A DNA stretch of 64,000 nt from Arthrobacter sp. ISL-65. Its GTDB lineage: Bacteria; Actinomycetota; Actinomycetes; Actinomycetales; Micrococcaceae. The stretch lies in assembly GCF_018613795.1 (NCBI RefSeq), contig NZ_JAGGPN010000032.1:1-64000 (forward strand). The letters are read 5' to 3'. Each line of letters starts with the position of its first letter. Within the stretch, counting starts at the first letter, position 1. Made by a program: the position numbers and the translations under genes. This document shows positions 60,096 to 64,000 of this stretch, piece after piece. The notes beneath the pieces are model-generated. The model searched no databases. It saw only the letters and a program-made list of their open reading frames with translations, and was not told where the DNA came from.

Positions 60096-60884
60096 ATGGG
60101 ACCCACAGTTGATCTCGTCGCAGATCTCGGAGAAGGCTTCGGCGCCTACTCGATGGGCGACGACGCTGCCCTGCTCGAGGTGGTTTCCAGTGCCAACATC
60201 GCCTGCGGCTTCCACGCCGGTGACCCGGACATCATGCACGCCACAGTCGCCGAATGCGTCCGCCGCGGGGTCAGCATCGGCGCCCACCCGAGCTTCCCGG
60301 ACCTGCGGGGCTTCGGCCGGCGCGCCATGGACCTGACGGCGGACGAGGTCCGCAACGACGTCTTGTACCAGCTCGGTGCCCTGAGCGCGTTCGCCGCGTA
60401 CCACGGCACCACCGTTGCCCACATTGCGCCGCACGGCCGCCTCGGCAACCTAGTCGCCACCCGCGCCGACTACGCAGCGGCCGTGGCCGATGCCGCCGCC
60501 CGCCTGAACCCCGGCCTCATCGTCCTGGCACAGGACGGCGAACTGGCCACCGCTGCCGCTGAACGGCAGCTCCCCGTGGGCATCGTCGGCATCGCCGACC
60601 GCGCCTACGAGGCCGACGGCACCCTGGTGCCGCGGGGCCGTCCCGGCGCCGTGATCCACGATCCTGCCGCCATCGTTGCGCGCACCGTGCGGATGGTCTG
60701 CGAGGGGCTCATCGAGACCGTCGCCGGCACGGACCTGCCGATTGTGGCCGACACCGTCCTCCTGCACGGGGACACGCCCGGCGCGGTGCAACTGGCCCGC
60801 CAGGTACGCGCCGAACTGGAGAACGCCGGCGTGACCATCGCCCCGCTCGCCCAGGTGCTGGCCGCCAAAGTGAAGGCCGCCTGA
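60096..60884 (+). CDS. pxpA: 5-oxoprolinase subunit A (LamB/YcsF)
   Basis: A 262-residue subunit of the ATP-dependent 5-oxoprolinase, which opens 5-oxoproline to glutamate. The family opening is intact (VDLVADLGEGFGAYSMGDDAAL, SANIACGFHAGDPDIM). I start at MGPTVDL with AGGAAGG upstream; the open frame extends further but is non-homologous. It is followed by pxpB one base later. Together with B and C it forms the bacterial complex. Confidence 0.94.
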   Translation: MGPTVDLVADLGEGFGAYSMGDDAALLEVVSSANIACGFHAGDPDIMHATVAECVRRGVSIGAHPSFPDLRGFGRRAMDLTADEVRNDVLYQLGALSAFAAYHGTTVAHIAPHGRLGNLVATRADYAAAVADAAARLNPGLIVLAQDGELATAAAERQLPVGIVGIADRAYEADGTLVPRGRPGAVIHDPAAIVARTVRMVCEGLIETVAGTDLPIVADTVLLHGDTPGAVQLARQVRAELENAGVTIAPLAQVLAAKVKAA

Positions 60885-60885
60885 G

Positions 60886-61611
60886 ATGGCTGCCACCCCA
60901 AAACCAACTCCGGTGGAGATCTTCGAGTCCGGGGATTCGGCCCTGCGGGTCGTTGCCTCCTCCGCTGACACGGAGGCCAACTGGAGCACCGTCCATTCCC
61001 TCGCGCAGTGGCTTGAGACTGCAGGGGCCGACGGCGTACACGGCGCAGTGCCGACGTACGATTCTCTGCTCGTGGAATTCGACCCCGGGGTCACCTCTGC
61101 GCGCCAGGTCCGGGCCTTCGTCCTCCTAGGCCTGCGCCAGCTGGAGCACGTCGGTGCACCCGCCCGCACGGCTCGCGAATTCAGCGTCCCGGTGGTCTAC
61201 GGCGGCGAATACGGCCCGGACCTCGAGCGCGTTGCCGAGCACCAGCAGCTCTCCGTGGAGGAGATCATCGCCCTGCACACGGCCAAGTCCTACGTCATCC
61301 GTTGCCTCGGCGCCCCTGCCGGCTCGCCCATGATGGACGGCCCTGATTTTCCGCTCCCCGTTCCGCGGCTGAAGGACCCCCGGCTGTCTGTTCCTGCCGG
61401 TGCCGTGGCCGTCGCCGGCCGGCAGGCAGTCATCGCCCCGGCGGTGGCGCCGGGCGGATGGTGCGTCATCGGCCAGACCCCGCTGACCGTTCTTGACGCC
61501 GCCAGCGAACCGCTGGTTCCCTACCTTCCCGGCGACCTCCTGACGTTCCGCCAGATCCAGCCGGAAGAGTTCGCGGACTACGCGGGCCGGAAACTGGAGG
61601 CAGCACGATGA
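60886..61611 (+). CDS. pxpB: 5-oxoprolinase subunit B (KipI-like)
   Basis: A 241-residue subunit of the CT_C_D type: VPTYDSLLVEFDP, VPVVYGGEYGPDLERVAEHQQLSVEEIIALHTAKSYVI blocks, and AVAGRQAVIAPAVAPGGWCVIGQTPLTV. A 15-residue N-terminal extension is seen. Its stop overlaps the pxpC start (ATGA). It is homologous to the first part of allophanate hydrolase, but the pxpA context favours 5-oxoprolinase. Confidence 0.93.
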   Translation: MAATPKPTPVEIFESGDSALRVVASSADTEANWSTVHSLAQWLETAGADGVHGAVPTYDSLLVEFDPGVTSARQVRAFVLLGLRQLEHVGAPARTAREFSVPVVYGGEYGPDLERVAEHQQLSVEEIIALHTAKSYVIRCLGAPAGSPMMDGPDFPLPVPRLKDPRLSVPAGAVAVAGRQAVIAPAVAPGGWCVIGQTPLTVLDAASEPLVPYLPGDLLTFRQIQPEEFADYAGRKLEAAR

Positions 61612-62621
61612 GCGGGTCGTTGATCATCCAGCAGCCCGGAAACTCCGTGGTCACGGACATGGGCCGCTTCCGCGGACCCCGGTTCGGGCTTCCCGTCAAC
61701 GGGGCACTCGACCAGTTCTCGGCACGGGCGGCGAACATCCTCGCCGCCAACGCAGACAACGCCCCGCTGCTGGAAATAACCGCCCTGGACTTCCGCATGC
61801 AGGCCACCACCGACCTCCTCATCGCCGTCACCGGCGCACCGCTGACGCTCACCGTCGGCGGGCGCGAATGCCCGCAGTGGGAACCGGTGTCCGTACGTGC
61901 CGGGGAAACCGTGGCGGTGCGCCGTATCACCGGCGGGCTCCGCTCCTACCTTGCCGTCCACGGTTCGGTGGAGGCACCGGAACTGCTGGGAAGCTGTGCC
62001 CCGGATACGGTCATCGGCTTCGGACTCCGGCTTTCCGAGGGCACGGAGCTGAAGACCTGCAGGAGCGTCGGACCCATCCGGCAGCCATACTTTGACCTTC
62101 CGCTGTTCCGGCTGGGGCTGACCCGGCCCGAGTTCAGCAGCAGGGCGGTCATCGACGTCACCGACGGTCCGGACGTTGACGAATTCGGCGAGACGGCAGA
62201 GCTGCTGTTCAACACCGAATACACCGTCAGCGCCCGGAGCAACCACATCGGACTGCGCCTCGGCGGGGTGCTTCCCGAACGCCAGTCCACAGCCGAAGTG
62301 CTGTCCCGCGGCGTCCCCATGGGCGCCATCGAGGTTCCCTCCCGGGAAGAGCTGCTGGTGCTGCACCGGGGACGCGGCGTCACCGCCGGGTACCCCGTTC
62401 TGGCAGTGGTCACCAGCCGCTCGCTCGACACTCTTGCCCAGGCCCGCCCCGGGCACGCCATCACCTTCCGCAAGACCACCGTCCCCGAAGCCACAGCAAA
62501 GCATCGGGCCGCAATAAGGGAACTGGAAAACCTCCGTTCCCGAGTCAGCACAATCTTCGCCCTCCTTGGCATCGGCAAAGAGCCCGGATGGCCGGAACTC
62601 GTACCGGCAGCCGGCAGCTAA
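61608..62621 (+). CDS. pxpC: 5-oxoprolinase subunit C (KipA-like)
   Basis: A 337-residue CT_A_B-domain protein: TDMGRFRGPRFGLPVNGALDQFSARAAN near 15-45, GLRSYLAVHGSVEAPELLGS, RSNHIGLRLGG, and GAIEVPSREELLVLHRGRGVTAGYPVLAVV. Length fits the family. It is coupled to pxpB by ATGA, with a transporter gene 48 bp downstream, so the operon combines uptake and ring opening of 5-oxoproline or an analogue. Confidence 0.93.
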   Translation: MSGSLIIQQPGNSVVTDMGRFRGPRFGLPVNGALDQFSARAANILAANADNAPLLEITALDFRMQATTDLLIAVTGAPLTLTVGGRECPQWEPVSVRAGETVAVRRITGGLRSYLAVHGSVEAPELLGSCAPDTVIGFGLRLSEGTELKTCRSVGPIRQPYFDLPLFRLGLTRPEFSSRAVIDVTDGPDVDEFGETAELLFNTEYTVSARSNHIGLRLGGVLPERQSTAEVLSRGVPMGAIEVPSREELLVLHRGRGVTAGYPVLAVVTSRSLDTLAQARPGHAITFRKTTVPEATAKHRAAIRELENLRSRVSTIFALLGIGKEPGWPELVPAAGS

Positions 62622-62669
62622 GGATCACCGATGACCTCCCCTCGAACTAAGTCCAAGTTAGGAATGAAA

Positions 62670-64000
62670 ATGTCTACACCAACGCGTGCGAGTGCACCGC
62701 AGCATGACCGGCTCGATGCGAGGCAGGCCCGGAAAGTAGTGACCGCCGGGTGTGTCGGAATCTTTGTGGAGCTCTACGACAACGGCATTTTCGCCTTCAT
62801 GGCCGGAACGCTTGCGCTCGTGTTCCTGGCTCCCGGCAACCCGGACAACGCACTGCTGTTCGTCTTCGCCGGCTACGCCATATCCTTCTTCGTCCGCCCC
62901 CTCGGCGCCGTCGTCTGCGGCATCCTGGGAGACAAGATCGGACGCCAAAAACTCTTGGTCTTCGTCATCCTGCTGATCAGCGTCGCCACCGCCGGCATCG
63001 GGCTCCTGCCCGCCTACTCGGCCATCGGCATCGCGGCCCCCGTGCTGCTTGTGCTGCTTCGCCTGCTCCAGGGCTTCTCCGTCGGCGGCGAGGCTGCCGG
63101 CGCCATGACCTTCCTCGCCGAACACGCCCCTGAAGGCAAGCGCGGCATCATCACCTCCTACGCCCAGATCGCTTCCTTCGCTGCCCTGCTAACCGGCACC
63201 CTGGTCGCCTTCTCCATGTCGCCCTGGCTCACGCAGGCAGCGATCGACGGCGGCGGCTTCGGCTCGTTCGCGTGGCGCATCCCGTTCCTGGTGGCCATCC
63301 CGATGGGCGTCATCGGCTGGTACATCCGCAAGGCGATCAGCGACACTCCCAACTTCGTAAAGCTGAAGGAAGAAGGCGGGCTGTCCAAGAACCCGCTGAA
63401 GGAAGCCTTCGCCTCCGCCGAACACCGACGCGCCATGCTCCTGGCCCTGTTCATTCCGCTCATGAATGGCTCCGGCTACTACGTCCTGTTCTCCTACATG
63501 CCGACGTTCCTTAAGGGCAAGCAACTCAACTTCACCATCGCCGAAGCCCTGCTGGTCACCGCCTGCAGCCTCGTGGTCATCTGCATCGCCATCCCGTTCA
63601 TGGGCGCCCTGTCCGACCGCATCGGACGCAAGAAGGTCATCGCTGGCTCGGCAATCGCCATGGCCGTCCTCGGCATCCCGTCCTACGCCCTCATCGCTAC
63701 CGGCGAGATGGCCCTGGCCATCCTGGGCGCCTGCATCATGGCCATTGTGTTCGCCGGTCACACCGCGGTGATCCACATCCTGATCGTGGAACTGTTCCCC
63801 ACCCGCGTCCGGTACTCGGCCTACGGCCTGGGCTACAACATCTCCTCGGCACTCTTCGGCGGAACCGCCCCGCTGCTGATGACCTGGCTGATCTCGTCCA
63901 CGGGCAACGTCTACATGCCCGCGTTCTACGCCGTCATTACTGCGCTGGGCACGCTGGCGGCCGTCAGCACTGTCAAGGACCGCGCGCACCTTCCGCTGCG
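62670..64000 (+). CDS. MFS transporter, MHS (metabolite:H+ symporter) type, partial at window end
   Basis: At least 443 codons, open to the end of the window. Twelve hydrophobic helices are nearly complete. Motif A copies are DKIGRQKL after helix 2 and DRIGRKKV after helix 8; LLRLLQGFSVGGEAAGA and VELFPTRVRYSAYGLGYN are MHS/ProP hallmarks. ATG 62670 has AGGA six bases upstream. By context it imports 5-oxoproline or another substrate of the pxp operon. Confidence 0.92.
   Translation, partial: MSTPTRASAPQHDRLDARQARKVVTAGCVGIFVELYDNGIFAFMAGTLALVFLAPGNPDNALLFVFAGYAISFFVRPLGAVVCGILGDKIGRQKLLVFVILLISVATAGIGLLPAYSAIGIAAPVLLVLLRLLQGFSVGGEAAGAMTFLAEHAPEGKRGIITSYAQIASFAALLTGTLVAFSMSPWLTQAAIDGGGFGSFAWRIPFLVAIPMGVIGWYIRKAISDTPNFVKLKEEGGLSKNPLKEAFASAEHRRAMLLALFIPLMNGSGYYVLFSYMPTFLKGKQLNFTIAEALLVTACSLVVICIAIPFMGALSDRIGRKKVIAGSAIAMAVLGIPSYALIATGEMALAILGACIMAIVFAGHTAVIHILIVELFPTRVRYSAYGLGYNISSALFGGTAPLLMTWLISSTGNVYMPAFYAVITALGTLAAVSTVKDRAHLPL

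Overview
The window is high-GC actinobacterial DNA with gene content typical of the Micrococcaceae (Arthrobacter/Pseudarthrobacter). The indicators are GTG/TTG starts with AGGAG-type ribosome sites, a DUF4193 protein, the SCO1664/MSMEG_4193 pair, a DUF222-HNH protein, an oleBC fusion and a GH91 fructan enzyme. It reads as ordinary chromosome: one tRNA-Cys, no rRNA, no CRISPR, and no recognisable phage or IS. The assignment to Arthrobacter rests on family knowledge; no search was run.

Layout. 0.3-4.6 kb: small envelope genes, a LysR regulator and an MFS exporter. 4.7-12.3 kb: a fructan/difructose-anhydride locus on the minus strand, with binding protein, two permeases, LacI regulator, intracellular GH32 beta-fructosidase and intracellular GH91 enzyme. 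It carries a LacI-type operator and two gene fossils, a permease C-terminus and a GH172-like C-terminus. 12.8-17.5 kb: oleA-oleBC-oleD for long-chain olefin synthesis. 18.3-28.7 kb: a catabolic island with LLM flavin monooxygenase, tautomerase, two aldehyde dehydrogenases, alpha/beta hydrolase, two paralogous 'amino acid synthesis' (PF06684) proteins, GntR regulator, SnoaL-flavin reductase fusion and NCS1 permease, plus decayed Nudix and riboflavin-kinase pieces. I infer oxidative cleavage of an imported N-heterocycle.

28.7-41.2 kb: housekeeping-type and accessory genes (SCO1664-like protein, phosphomutase, MoxR/VWA pair, phosphotransferase, VOC proteins, a binding protein coupled to a cation diffusion facilitator, a surface beta-propeller). 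40.2-46.2 kb: an arabino-oligosaccharide locus (LacI, operator and promoter, ABC importer, GH51 arabinofuranosidase). 46.4-49.5 kb: molybdate uptake (HTH-TOBE regulator, modABC). 49.6-54 kb: PadR regulator and partner, tRNA-Cys, flavin reductase, a truncated DUF5522 gene and a glycogen-debranching-like enzyme. 54.3-64 kb: aminotransferase and RraA-type aldolase, DUF222-HNH, LysR, pxpABC (5-oxoprolinase) and an MHS-type transporter running off the end. A shared sequence motif hints that the LysR may control both the aminotransferase and pxp operons.

Two families of long perfect or near-perfect palindromes recur between genes: a GGACGACGGCGG type at four sites, and a CGAACGGACACTTG type at two. 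Several short intergenic stretches read clearly as ends of lost genes, so this segment looks actively remodelled by deletion.
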